Of a DNA stretch of 64,000 nt, positions 34,549-43,547 are shown in pieces (the first letter of the stretch is position 1; each line of letters begins with the position of its first letter). The position numbers and the translations under genes were made by a program. The notes under the pieces are model-generated. The model worked only from the letters and a program-made list of their open reading frames with translations, searched no databases and had not been told where the DNA came from. Source of the DNA: Methylomonas fluvii (GTDB lineage Bacteria > Pseudomonadota > Gammaproteobacteria > Methylococcales > Methylomonadaceae); NCBI RefSeq assembly GCF_014850975.1, contig NZ_JACXST010000001.1:1426001-1490000 (forward strand). The letters are read 5' to 3'.

Positions 34549-35199
34549 TTAAACCGCTACTAGTTTTTGGCGTTTGCCGCCGACAATGCCCAACGCGCCT
34601 ATGATCAATAAAGCCGTGACGGAAGGTTCCGGGACCGTTGATAACTGGCTGAAGTCAGCGTCCCAGGCGGCATTGGTGCCCCGTAATTTAAGCTCCAGAG
34701 TGTTTAGATTCTTGAAAGCCGCAGGATTCGAAAATTGTGAGAAATCAAATCGAATAGTGCTAGGTGAACCAATTGCAACGCTGGTCAAATTCTGAAAACT
34801 TAACAGCGAAGTACCGTTGGCGATCATTTGAATTTGGTAGGTGGCGTCGCTAGATTCGGTCGTCAGCAATATCGCGTTAGCGAAAGTAGTGAAATCGACC
34901 GCAGCGAAGTTGTAAAAGATGCTGGCGGTGCCGGTTGAATTGCTGCTGTTACCGACCGTCAACAAGCCATCTTCCACAAAAATTCTGGTGGTACCGCCTG
35001 GGGTCGGGCTGGAATTTAATGTGCGTTGCAAATTGTTTAGATCAGATCCGGATACACTAACTGGGCCATTGACTGTGTTTGTAGTGGACTGACGGTTGGT
35101 AAAATTATCGATCACTGTTGCCGATTCAGCGGCTTGAGTGAATAAGGTTAAAATCAGAATTAATCCGGATAAGGGCATTTTCGGCATTACAGAATTCAT
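34549..35199 (-). CDS. PEP-CTERM sorting-domain protein
   Basis: A 216-residue paralogue of the downstream gene with a canonical STVPEPSVTALLIIGALGI tail and basic end. Signal peptide ends ESA. Matching blocks (VIDNFTNRQ, DLNNLQRTLN, FSQFSNPAAFKNLNTLEL, WDADFSQLST) indicate duplication. It heads the pair and is preceded by a sigma-54-like promoter at 35281. Confidence 0.85.
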   Translation of the reverse strand: MNSVMPKMPLSGLILILTLFTQAAESATVIDNFTNRQSTTNTVNGPVSVSGSDLNNLQRTLNSSPTPGGTTRIFVEDGLLTVGNSSNSTGTASIFYNFAAVDFTTFANAILLTTESSDATYQIQMIANGTSLLSFQNLTSVAIGSPSTIRFDFSQFSNPAAFKNLNTLELKLRGTNAAWDADFSQLSTVPEPSVTALLIIGALGIVGGKRQKLVAV

Positions 35200-35280
35200 G
35201 TCGATTCCTTTTTGTCAGTGGCTGAAAGATAAGTGATTCGCGTGCAATCCATTAGGTTGCATAGTGCGTCACTCTAACTA

Positions 35281-35297
35281 AGCATTAGTGATGCCAA
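35281..35297 (-). promoter_or_regulatory. Sigma-54-like promoter of the PEP-CTERM pair
   Basis: On the minus strand TTGGCATCACTAATGCT has GG-N10-GC spacing, about 80 bases before the 216-residue gene. PEP-CTERM genes are known to be controlled by sigma-54 with the PrsK/PrsR two-component system in many genomes. Confidence 0.5.
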
Positions 35298-35350
35298 CTT
35301 AATTTAAATTAAGCCAATCAATTATTTAAATGTGATTTGGTAGTGCTTTT

Positions 35351-35518
35351 TCAGATGAGAAGCTGACAGCTGGGGCAGAGGTTACGACAGTTTTGGCAGG
35401 ATGGCATGGCGCTGTCATGCGCGGCATTTAATAGTAAGCGAAGTTGCAGCTTGTCGTCTTGGTGAGTGCGTGGGAATGTTTCCGATACTTTGCCGATCCT
35501 TTCAAAGTACGATAGCAT
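35351..35518 (-). CDS. Possible 55-residue Cys-rich protein
   Basis: A small reading frame divergent from the HD-GYP gene. It ends CQNCRNLCPSCQLLI, a CxxCxxxCxxC pattern that could bind zinc or iron-sulfur. An AAGG lies 11 bases before the ATG. It could be chance; the cysteine spacing and GC-balanced codons are the only support. Confidence 0.3.
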   Translation of the reverse strand: MLSYFERIGKVSETFPRTHQDDKLQLRLLLNAAHDSAMPSCQNCRNLCPSCQLLI

Positions 35519-35523
35519 CGTAC
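35507..35523. promoter_or_regulatory. GTACGAT-AGC-ATCGTAC inverted repeat
   Basis: Seven-base perfect arms, 29 bases before the HD-GYP ATG and overlapping the start of the small divergent frame. Its position fits an operator for one or both genes. Confidence 0.4.
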
Positions 35524-35551
35524 TAACACCTTCAATCTGGAGTTCAGCCTC

Positions 35552-36790
35552 ATGGATAGTCAACATATCGATTTGCACCGCTCCATTATCTCCCTGAGTT
35601 GTGCGCTGGATTTAGTCGGTATCGACGAAGTGAAGCACGGTAAGCGGGTCGCGATGATGGCTTGGCATATTGCCGGTAAACTCGATTGGTCGGCTGTCGA
35701 TAGATTGAGCATCCTATATGCCGGCATGCTGCACGATTGCGGGGTGGCAAAGGTGCGCGAGCATAGGCATTTGACTGAATCGCTGGAGTGGGACGGTGCC
35801 GAGGCGCATTGCTTGCGCGGCGCGGAATACTTGCAAGCCTGCCCGCCGCTGGCCTATCTGGCAGAGGAGATCCGCTATCATCACACGCGCTGGGAGCAAT
35901 TAGTTGAATTGCCGCTGGCTCCCCGGGTACGGTTGCGTGCCAATTTGCTGTTTCTGGCTGATCGGATTGATGTGTTGCAAGCCCCGTATTTGGCCAGCGA
36001 GCAAATTCTGGTGGCCGCGCCCAAAATAGTGGAACGATTACTGAGTTATTCGGGATCGCTGTTTGCGCCCGAGCTGTTGGCTGCGTTTGCGGAACTGGCG
36101 AAAAGTCAGGCGTTTTGGCTGGCGATGGACCCGGATTATCTGGATGAGGATTTACGCGAATTGGGGCGTGATTTGCCGACGGTAGACTTGACTTATCCCT
36201 CGCTGCGGGAAATGGCGCGGCTGTTTTCGCGAGTGGTAGATGCGAAAAGCCCTTACACTGAGCAGCATTCTGAACGGGTTGCGCAGATCTCCAGACAATT
36301 GGCATTGGATTTGGGTGTGACCGGCTGCGATCTGGAGCAGGTGGAAATTGCCGGTTTATTGCACGACATCGGCAAATTGCGAGTTTCCGAGGACATCATA
36401 GACAAACCAGGCAGCTTAACTGCCGAAGAACGTGCCTGCATGCAGCGCCATAGTTACGATACTTACCGAATTTTGCAACGGGTGTTTACCGACTCCAAAA
36501 TTCCGCAATGGGCTGGTTTGCACCATGAAAATCTGCGCGGCGAAGGGTATCCGTTTAAGACCATCGGCAAGTCTTTGGAATTGGAGTGCAGGGTTATCAG
36601 TGTGGCTGATATTTTTCAGGCCTTGGCCCAATCCCGCCCATATCGCGACGGTATGTTACTGGCCGACATTATCGAGCATCTAAGGCAACGCGTGGCGGAA
36701 GGGGTTTTGGATGGAGGGGTGGTTGCCAAGTTGATCGAGAATGCGGACTTTTATTACGAATTGGCGCAAGGCAATTACTCGCTGGATTAA
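35552..36790 (+). CDS. Tandem HD / HD-GYP phosphodiesterase
   Basis: A 412-residue protein with two HD modules. The first (about residues 15-130) has LHDCGVAK and RYHHTRWEQL. The second (about 220-400) is an HD-GYP domain with LLHDIGKLRV, RHSYDTYRIL and HHENLRGEGYPF. HD-GYP enzymes hydrolyse cyclic di-GMP; in this copy the usual HHExxDG is HHENLRG, so activity needs confirming. No receiver or sensor domain is attached. GGAG precedes the ATG. Confidence 0.85.
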   Translation: MDSQHIDLHRSIISLSCALDLVGIDEVKHGKRVAMMAWHIAGKLDWSAVDRLSILYAGMLHDCGVAKVREHRHLTESLEWDGAEAHCLRGAEYLQACPPLAYLAEEIRYHHTRWEQLVELPLAPRVRLRANLLFLADRIDVLQAPYLASEQILVAAPKIVERLLSYSGSLFAPELLAAFAELAKSQAFWLAMDPDYLDEDLRELGRDLPTVDLTYPSLREMARLFSRVVDAKSPYTEQHSERVAQISRQLALDLGVTGCDLEQVEIAGLLHDIGKLRVSEDIIDKPGSLTAEERACMQRHSYDTYRILQRVFTDSKIPQWAGLHHENLRGEGYPFKTIGKSLELECRVISVADIFQALAQSRPYRDGMLLADIIEHLRQRVAEGVLDGGVVAKLIENADFYYELAQGNYSLD

Positions 36791-36867
36791 ACCGGCGGCC
36801 AAAGTACTGTGTTTGTCCGCGACATGCCGGCCTGGGTCTTGTAAAAATATTCGCTCGAAGCCGAAAA

Positions 36868-36904
36868 CACAAAAGCCGGAGGCATATTCACGCCTCCGGC
36901 TTTT
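36868..36904. terminator. Bidirectional terminator
   Basis: AAAAGCCGGAGGC and GCCTCCGGCTTTT form a perfect 13-bp stem between the convergent HD-GYP gene and the 229-residue exported protein gene. Confidence 0.85.
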
Positions 36905-36928
36905 AGCGACAGCGAGCTAAATTGCGGA

Positions 36929-37618
36929 TTACGCTTGACGTTGTTTTCTGGTATTAAAACCTATCAAACCGAGTAAGCCGGAACCCATCAACCATGCTGC
37001 TGCCGGCACCGGGACCGCGGTAATGGGACCACTTCCGCCATTGTTGTCGAGGCAATATTCAACATAGAGTTCGGCAGCTTTGAAAAAATAATCTTTACTA
37101 CCATAATCCTTCACGCCCAAAACGGCCGTCAATGAAGCAAAGCCGGTTTTGGAAAGAAAATCGCTAACATCCAAGCTGATATATTGTTTGTAGCCATCGA
37201 CTGCGGTCCAGCTTGTGGAAACGTTGGAGCCGTTAATCGATGTTATACGGGCGTATTCGTTTTTGTCTTTTAACTGGCCATTTAAGATGATGGAGTCGTC
37301 GGCCGATGTTGAGTCGTCACGCAACCATATTTTCAGCAGAGCGCTATTGATAAAGGTAGTGTCCAGCTGATAGTTGAAGTTAAGGGTGTAGCTATCGTTG
37401 CTGCTAATGTTGTCGGCTTTCGAAACTAGCGTACCGTTGCTGCCGCCTGATAACGTCAGGCTCAATTTTTCTAAATCGCAAGATGCCTGATTGCCGCAGC
37501 TACCGTGTTCTGGCTGGTTGTCGTGTTCATGTTCGTGTTCAAACCAATTCGACGCAAAGGCGGAGGAAGTGAATAGGGCCGAAGATAATAGGATGGAAGC
37601 AGTAAACAGCGTTTTCAT
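36929..37618 (-). CDS. Exported VPVPA-CTERM protein
   Basis: A 229-residue exported protein. Signal peptide ends SAFA; then a His/Glu-rich patch (WFEHEHEHDNQPEHG) that could bind metal, a beta-rich body, and the tail VPVPAAAWLMGSGLLGLIGF with basic end. The tail is a PEP-CTERM variant. Two cysteines follow the His patch (GSCGNQASC). Function unknown. Confidence 0.82.
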   Translation of the reverse strand: MKTLFTASILLSSALFTSSAFASNWFEHEHEHDNQPEHGSCGNQASCDLEKLSLTLSGGSNGTLVSKADNISSNDSYTLNFNYQLDTTFINSALLKIWLRDDSTSADDSIILNGQLKDKNEYARITSINGSNVSTSWTAVDGYKQYISLDVSDFLSKTGFASLTAVLGVKDYGSKDYFFKAAELYVEYCLDNNGGSGPITAVPVPAAAWLMGSGLLGLIGFNTRKQRQA

Positions 37619-37746
37619 GGCAAGTACCCAGAAGTAATGAATGGAAATTTATCGGAGGCGATTGGACGCAGAACAGGATGTGTGCGGCAAATCATCTGGT
37701 GATCAGTTTATCCGGGTTTGTAACGTTGTTTAATTGTTCGTTCGTG

Positions 37747-37766
37747 CCATGACAATTTTGTCATGG
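37747..37766. promoter_or_regulatory. 20-bp perfect palindrome CCATGACAATTTTGTCATGG
   Basis: Nine-base arms with a TT centre, 128 bp upstream of the 229-residue gene. It has the size and symmetry of a dimeric repressor or activator site. The rest of 37619-37940 contains no gene. Confidence 0.45.
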
Positions 37767-37939
37767 CGGGCGGTTTGGACGGAATGATTGGATTGGCGGG
37801 ATCGCTCAAGTACGGTATGGATTACCGACCAGCCAAGGCGACTGTTGAGCAGTAAGAACAACTAACAGAGCTGAAAGCGGTATCACAAAGCGCGAATTTC
37901 CCGCTTATTTGCTTGAAGAGGCGGCGGAGAGTATTTTGC

Positions 37940-37974
37940 GAAAACACCGCCTCAATTTTGCAGGCGGTGTTTGT
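37940..37974 (-). terminator. Probable terminator
   Basis: AAACACCGCC and GGCGGTGTTT form a ten-base stem, 12 bp after the stop of the 187-residue gene on the minus strand. Confidence 0.65.
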
Positions 37975-37985
37975 TTTGAGTCCTC

Positions 37986-38549
37986 TCAGATGCGGCGTTG
38001 CCGGATAAATCCTAATCCCGCCAGCGCCGCGCCAAACAGCCAGGCGGCTGCAGGTAACGGTACGGTCGTGATCTTGATCGAGGCATTTGCCGTTAATAAA
38101 TTGCCATTGGATAGCGTGTCGGTGTCAGGATCGAATAAGGGATTAAACGGGCTGCGGGTGAATAAATCGTAAGTCAGTACAATTTGGCCGAAGACGGTGC
38201 CTTGCGCGGCGTTGTCGGCAATTCTAAAACTACCGATGCCGGTTTGGCTGGCGGCATCGAATGTCTGTCCCCAGACGGTGCTGGCGCCAAATCCCGGCCC
38301 TACAACGAAGAAATTGTCGGGTGCGCTGATAAAGTCCGTGAATATACCTGGGGAGGTAGAGGACTGAAATTCCGCACCGGTCACGACCAGATAGTTTTGC
38401 GTGTTGGTGAGCAGGAAGCCCCAGCCCACGGTGTCGCCCGCATCGCCTTCGATTAAACCGTTTGTCGGTTCTAGTTGTAATGAGGTTGAGGCTTGGGTGT
38501 TGGGAAGAATACACAGCAAACTGGCTAACAGGATAAGGTGTTTCATCAT
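37986..38549 (-). CDS. Exported VPLPA-CTERM protein
   Basis: A 187-residue exported protein with signal peptide (ending TQAS) and tail VPLPAAAWLFGAALAGLGFI plus RQRR. The body resembles a small beta-sandwich of the cohesin-like secreted type (GDTVGWGFLLTNTQNYLVVTG). It follows the LamG-like gene by 22 bases in the same direction, so the two are probably one operon. Confidence 0.82.
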   Translation of the reverse strand: MMKHLILLASLLCILPNTQASTSLQLEPTNGLIEGDAGDTVGWGFLLTNTQNYLVVTGAEFQSSTSPGIFTDFISAPDNFFVVGPGFGASTVWGQTFDAASQTGIGSFRIADNAAQGTVFGQIVLTYDLFTRSPFNPLFDPDTDTLSNGNLLTANASIKITTVPLPAAAWLFGAALAGLGFIRQRRI

Positions 38550-38571
38550 GAGAATATCTCCTTAATAAGGG

Positions 38572-39741
38572 CTAGCGGAATTGATTGGTCAGGGTTTTCG
38601 ATCCGGTTACTTCGCCGTTATTGCTGCTAAACGGGATGACAGCTTTAAATCTGGCGCTATTCTGGCAGCCGCTAAAATTGATTGTGGTGGTGCCGCTCAC
38701 TTTAGCTCCTGCCTGGATGTTGCCGACGCCTAGCGGAAAAGACAAGGGACTTGTAATAACTGGGGCACAAGCGGCTCCGGAGGTTTGTGTAAGGGCTAAA
38801 CCGTCGATCTGGGTATTCTCGGCGATACATCCGCTCTTGTTTGATAAGGTGATAGTCCAACGGCGTTCAATTTGAGTACCCGATTTAGCGGTGATCGATG
38901 TGAACAACTCAGGAAGTTCACCTACTCCACAACCCACTGGGTTTTCTATGAACCGGTCAGAAAAGTCCGTTTTAACATCGTCCCAGACAATTAAATTGTC
39001 AATCGCAACACTAGCGCCTGAGATATTGTAAAAGTAGGCGAGAGCAAGGCGTGAGCCATCAGGTATGGCACCCCATGGTGAGGCATCATGGTAGCGCTGT
39101 GTTGTAACAAGGTTTCCATCAAGATAAAGATAAAGCTTACGTCCACCAAATTGCGCAATACCTGTTTCATTCCATACCATCGCATAATGGTGCCAGGCTG
39201 AACGGTCACCAAGAATGCTATCTAATGTTCCGGATTGGGTTGCAGTGTCCACTAACCCATTACAATAGCCGTCAGTCGCAACCCCCACTGTCCCGTAAAA
39301 ACCGAAGCCGCCGCAACCGTTATTAGACCCAAAACCTATTCTCCAGTGAAATATTGGGAAATTAGGTTGTGGCACGTAAAAAATCATAGTCACTGCATCA
39401 AAAAAGTTACTTGGGAAATTACTGAGTTTTGCCCAGAATTCTATTGTTCCCTTACTTTTTGACACAACGGATGTGGCAGGAAAAGTTAAGGCAAACACGT
39501 TTGAGTTCCCAACGTCATTCACAAAAGACTGACCAAAATTAGCAAAAGGGCCTGGCGCGAAATGCCCAGCTGTTTTTTGGCCTCCAGGCCCCACTTCGCT
39601 ATTCGCAATCTCAGCATCACTGCCCAATTTGTTCCATAACACCACATTCCCGGTTTCAGCTTGGGCTGTAGGGCTGAACAAACCGAGCAAAGCCAGCAGG
39701 CATGCGGCAGTAGATAGGGTTTTGCGTTTAATTCCGTTCAT
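38572..39741 (-). CDS. Secreted LamG-like protein
   Basis: A 389-residue exported protein. Signal peptide ends TAQA (about residue 28). Residues ~50-250 follow a LamG/concanavalin-like pattern (KGTIEFWAKLSNFPSNF, WHHYAMVWNETG, LYLYLDGNLVTTQRYHDAS). The last ~130 residues form a second beta domain with paired cysteines. The ATG at 39741 is chosen because AAGGAGG lies seven bases before it. It lacks a CTERM tail. Confidence 0.75.
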   Translation of the reverse strand: MNGIKRKTLSTAACLLALLGLFSPTAQAETGNVVLWNKLGSDAEIANSEVGPGGQKTAGHFAPGPFANFGQSFVNDVGNSNVFALTFPATSVVSKSKGTIEFWAKLSNFPSNFFDAVTMIFYVPQPNFPIFHWRIGFGSNNGCGGFGFYGTVGVATDGYCNGLVDTATQSGTLDSILGDRSAWHHYAMVWNETGIAQFGGRKLYLYLDGNLVTTQRYHDASPWGAIPDGSRLALAYFYNISGASVAIDNLIVWDDVKTDFSDRFIENPVGCGVGELPELFTSITAKSGTQIERRWTITLSNKSGCIAENTQIDGLALTQTSGAACAPVITSPLSFPLGVGNIQAGAKVSGTTTINFSGCQNSARFKAVIPFSSNNGEVTGSKTLTNQFR

Positions 39742-39783
39742 AAGAACCTCCTTCATGGAGTAAAGAAATAAGATTTGCCGCAA

Positions 39784-40073
39784 CCCGTTTATGGTGTTGG
39801 TTAGCCGGGTAGGGCAGGCGAATAGTTAGAATTATTGTAAGAAATGAGGATGGAGCGAAGCGCCATGGCCGGCAACAAGCCGATAAAAGCCAGGATAGAC
39901 GCCAAAATTTATGGTACGAAATATAAGGTAATTAGGCAATCGATAACTAGTGAGTTAATTCTGTGGCTTGATGACATTTAGGGTTGATTTCTTTGATTTA
40001 CCGGCATTCGATAAAGAGCTAGTGGGCATAGCCGGGTATAATCTGCGGCAATTGTTGACAACCCTTCTCCACC
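39784..40073. other. Intergenic region without a gene
   Basis: Holds the upstream region of the LamG-like gene and of dnaB. A short GGAGCGAAGCGCC-type palindrome is near 39852. No convincing promoter consensus or coding frame was seen. Confidence 0.5.
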
Positions 40074-41468
40074 ATGTCCGAAGACTATTATTTCACCCCC
40101 GACCAAGCCGTCGAATCCCTAAAAGTACCGCCGCATTCCATTCAGGCCGAGCAATCGGTGTTGGGTGGCTTGATGCTGGATAACCAAACCTGGGATTCGG
40201 TCGCCGACAAGGTGGTCGAGACTGACTTTTATCGCCGCGATCATCGATTAATTTTCCGTGCCATAGCCCAATTGGCGGAGAAGCAAGACCCGTTCGACGT
40301 GGTGACCTTGTCCGAGGTGCTGGAAACGACCGGCGAATTGCAGGATGTGGGCGGTTTGGCTTATTTAAGTACGCTGGCGCGAGATACGCCCAGCGCCGCG
40401 AATATCGTGGCCTACGCCAATATCGTCCGTGATCGTTCGGTTTTGCGGCAACTCATCCACGTCGGTACCGAAATTTCCGATTCGGCATTTACCACCGAGG
40501 GCCGGGAAACCGCCGATTTGTTGGAAAATGCCGAACGCAAGGTATTCGAAATCGCCGAGCAACGGCAGCGCGGGCAGGGTGGGTTTAGTTCGATCAAATC
40601 CTTGCTGGCCAAAGCCGTGGATAAAATCGAAACCCTCTACGAACTCGATGGCGACATCACCGGCGCCAGCACCGGCTTCACCGATCTGGACGAAAAAACT
40701 TCCGGTTTGCAGCCCGCCGATTTGATCATCGTCGCCGGCCGGCCGTCGATGGGTAAAACCACGATTGCGATGAACATGGCCGAGAACGTGGCGCTGAAAA
40801 GCGGCATGCCGGTCGCGGTATTCAGTATGGAGATGCCGGGCGAATCCTTGGCGATGCGGATGATGTCCTCGCTGGGCCGCATTGATCAACACAAGGTACG
40901 GACCGGTAAGCTGGACGACGACGATTGGCCGCGTTTGACTTCGGCCATCAACCTGCTTGCGGAAACCAAGATGTTCATCGACGACACGCCGGCCTTGACG
41001 CCAACCGAAGTGCGTTCGCGCGCCCGGCGTTTGACTCGGGAGCACGGTCAGTTGGGCTTAATCGTGCTGGACTATTTGCAGTTGATGCAATCGCCTGCCA
41101 GTGGCGATAACCGGGTGCAGCAGATTTCCGATATTTCCAGAGGCTTGAAAGCCTTAGCTAAAGAGCTGAATGTGCCGGTTATCGCGTTGTCGCAGTTGAA
41201 TCGGAATCTGGAGCAACGTCCCAACAAGCGGCCGGTGATGTCGGATTTGCGTGAGTCCGGGGCGATCGAGCAGGACGCCGACTTGATCATCTTCGTCTAT
41301 CGTGACGAGGTCTATCACGAAGACAGTCCGGACAAAGGCATCGCCGAAGTGATTATCGGCAAGCAGCGGAACGGACCTTTGGGGACGGTGCGATTGACTT
41401 TCCTGGGCCAATACACTCGTTTCGAAAACTTTGCCGGCGTCTATAACGGCCCCGAGGATTACGAATGA
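40074..41468 (+). CDS. dnaB: Replicative DNA helicase DnaB
   Basis: A 464-residue hexameric 5'-3' helicase of the replication fork. The N-terminal primase-binding domain (HSIQAEQSVLGGLMLDN, residues 21-37) precedes the RecA-like motor. Walker A is GRPSMGKTTIA (about residue 221), Walker B LIVLDYLQLM (about 329), with the arginine finger region near ESGAIEQDADLI. No intein is present. It overlaps alr by four bases. Confidence 0.97.
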   Translation: MSEDYYFTPDQAVESLKVPPHSIQAEQSVLGGLMLDNQTWDSVADKVVETDFYRRDHRLIFRAIAQLAEKQDPFDVVTLSEVLETTGELQDVGGLAYLSTLARDTPSAANIVAYANIVRDRSVLRQLIHVGTEISDSAFTTEGRETADLLENAERKVFEIAEQRQRGQGGFSSIKSLLAKAVDKIETLYELDGDITGASTGFTDLDEKTSGLQPADLIIVAGRPSMGKTTIAMNMAENVALKSGMPVAVFSMEMPGESLAMRMMSSLGRIDQHKVRTGKLDDDDWPRLTSAINLLAETKMFIDDTPALTPTEVRSRARRLTREHGQLGLIVLDYLQLMQSPASGDNRVQQISDISRGLKALAKELNVPVIALSQLNRNLEQRPNKRPVMSDLRESGAIEQDADLIIFVYRDEVYHEDSPDKGIAEVIIGKQRNGPLGTVRLTFLGQYTRFENFAGVYNGPEDYE

Positions 41469-42577
41469 CGCCTGCGGCTTTTGTGCGTCTGGATCTGGAA
41501 GCCGTGCGCCACAACTTGGCGCAAGTGAAGCGTTACGCGCCGGACAAAAAAATCATGGCGGTGATCAAGGCCAACGGCTACGGCCACGGCATGACGCGGG
41601 TAGCCACCGCTTTGGACTTGGCGGATGGCTTTGCCGTCGCACGGGTGGACGAGGGCGCCAGGCTGCGACAGGCAGGCTTTAAACAAGCCATCACCGTGTT
41701 GCAGGGCTTTGTCTGCGTCGATGAGTTGTTGCAGTTGTTGAAGTATCAATTGGCGGCGGTGATTCATACCCCCCAGCAAATCGCTATCTTGCAACAGCAA
41801 ATCGATGCGGACGGCAAACTTGCCGTCTGGTTGAAAATGGACACTGGCATGAACCGTTTGGGTTTTAAGGGCGCCGATTTCAACGCCGCTTATCAGCAAC
41901 TGCTGGGCTGCGCGCGGGTCGAGCAACCGATCAATTTGATCACCCATTTTGCCAACGCAGACGACTTGCTGGACGACAAAACCCGCCGGCAAATCGATTT
42001 GTTTAATGATGCGGTAAAAGACTATCCCGGTGCGTGCAGCATAGCCAATTCCGCAGGGATTATCGGCTGGCCGAATGTCCGCTTCGGCTCCGCTCAAAAC
42101 CGGGATAACGACTGGGTTAGACCGGGATTGATGCTCTATGGCTGTTCGCCGTTTGCCGGTAAAACTGGCGCGGATTTTGGTTTGAAGCCGGTGATGAGTT
42201 TGCATTCACGGCTGATCGCGGTCAAGGATGTCGCCGCCGGCGAAACGGTCGGCTACAGCGGCACTTGGCAATGCAAAACCGCGACTCGGCTGGGCGTGAT
42301 TTCCATCGGTTACGGTGACGGCTACCACCGCCACACCAAGAGCGGCGCGCCGGTGTTGGTTAATGGCCAACGGGTGCCGTTAATCGGCCGGGTATCCATG
42401 GACATGATCACCGTCGATCTCAACGAACAACCGGATGCGCAGCCCGGCGATCCGGTAACCTTGTGGGGCGACGGCTTGCCGGTCGAGGAAATTGCCCGTT
42501 ACGCGGAAACCATTCCGTACACCTTGCTGTGCGGCATTACGCAGCGGGTGCAGGTCATCGAGCAGGGGTTGGATTAG
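41465..42577 (+). CDS. alr: Alanine racemase
   Basis: A 370-residue PLP enzyme that makes D-alanine for peptidoglycan. The PLP lysine is in VIKANGYGHG (about residue 34), and the catalytic Tyr in ISIGYGDGYHR (about 281). The C-terminal VSMDMITVDL is typical. The gene order dnaB-alr is widespread in gammaproteobacteria. Confidence 0.97.
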   Translation: MTPAAFVRLDLEAVRHNLAQVKRYAPDKKIMAVIKANGYGHGMTRVATALDLADGFAVARVDEGARLRQAGFKQAITVLQGFVCVDELLQLLKYQLAAVIHTPQQIAILQQQIDADGKLAVWLKMDTGMNRLGFKGADFNAAYQQLLGCARVEQPINLITHFANADDLLDDKTRRQIDLFNDAVKDYPGACSIANSAGIIGWPNVRFGSAQNRDNDWVRPGLMLYGCSPFAGKTGADFGLKPVMSLHSRLIAVKDVAAGETVGYSGTWQCKTATRLGVISIGYGDGYHRHTKSGAPVLVNGQRVPLIGRVSMDMITVDLNEQPDAQPGDPVTLWGDGLPVEEIARYAETIPYTLLCGITQRVQVIEQGLD

Positions 42578-42807
42578 GCGTTAAGGACCATAAAGCTTGA
42601 ATTATCGAGCTGTTTTTGGGCTATTCGGGGTTATCGCTAATCGGATTGATGCGGGCTAATTACTTTTGGAAACGTTCGTTTGGATAAATCCCATTCATTA
42701 TTAGGTTCTGTTACGCGCCTCCTTGCGTCGTCGGCATCCTATATCCAATTCGAATAGCAAGGCCTATTCGAATTGATACGATCACCCCGCTAATTCTTTG
42801 TAGACAA

Positions 42808-43167
42808 TCAAACATGTAACGTCGCATATTCCTTGACCGAAGGAATATGTTGCGGCAAAGTTGACCCCGTTGGGCGCACGGCTTCCCAGCCCAGGCAGGC
42901 CAGCCAGATCGCGCGGGGAATCGGTTTTTCGCCGTCTCGGTAATAAATCAGCATGCGGCGGGAAATACCCAAAGCCTCGGCGGCTTGCTCCAGCGTGAGT
43001 TCGGTGTCGTGTAGCCAATGCCAAATGCGTTCGTGGCCGATGCCGCCGGACTGCTCGACCGCCAGATTACGCAGGTTATCGGCGGCCAGATCGAGTTCCT
43101 CTTCGATCCAATCCACCGTCCGCCCCGCGAAACCTATTTTGGCTTGCGCATATGCCTTACATTCCAT
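42808..43167 (-). CDS. HTH-domain protein, probable antitoxin-like regulator
   Basis: A 119-residue protein with an XRE-like helix-turn-helix near residues 57-85 (LTLEQAAEALGISRRMLIYYRDGEKPIPR). Such proteins commonly sit next to a DUF2442 partner, but none is seen here. The 42578-42807 gap in front of its stop holds no gene. Confidence 0.7.
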   Translation of the reverse strand: MECKAYAQAKIGFAGRTVDWIEEELDLAADNLRNLAVEQSGGIGHERIWHWLHDTELTLEQAAEALGISRRMLIYYRDGEKPIPRAIWLACLGWEAVRPTGSTLPQHIPSVKEYATLHV

Positions 43168-43295
43168 CTTCTAATTCAATTTGAATCCCCGCACACAGCT
43201 AAGCCGAACCAATTTTCCAGCGCGCGGCGGCAAAAAGCTGGTGCCCCTGGTTCGCTTGTAGTAATGTTTATACATTGCAAATAGAGGGCGTCGCC

Positions 43296-43547
43296 ATGGC
43301 TATTACGACCATCTCCAGCCGAGAGCTGAATCAAGATGTTACCCGCGCGAAGAAGGCGGCCAAGAATGGCCCGGTATTCATCACGGATCGGGGCAAGCCC
43401 GCTCACGTGTTACTGAGCATCGAGGAATACCAGCGGCTAACAAAGCAGCGCCGCAACATTGCCGATTCGCTGGTCATGCCGGACGCCACGGACATCGAGT
43501 TCGAGCCGCGGCCTTTGACGATAGGGGTTCGGCCGGCTGATTTCTGA
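43296..43547 (+). CDS. Phd/YefM-family antitoxin
   Basis: An 83-residue antitoxin with the canonical start ISSRELNQDVTRAKKAA and GPVFITDRGKPAHVLLSIEEY. It shares a base with the PIN toxin gene that follows. ATG at 43296 is preferred; the frame runs back to 43275. Confidence 0.88.
   Translation: MAITTISSRELNQDVTRAKKAAKNGPVFITDRGKPAHVLLSIEEYQRLTKQRRNIADSLVMPDATDIEFEPRPLTIGVRPADF

Noticed and set aside
39968-40183. Small plus-strand frame overlapping the dnaB start
   Set aside because: It is out of frame with dnaB, whose start is well supported, and has no independent support.
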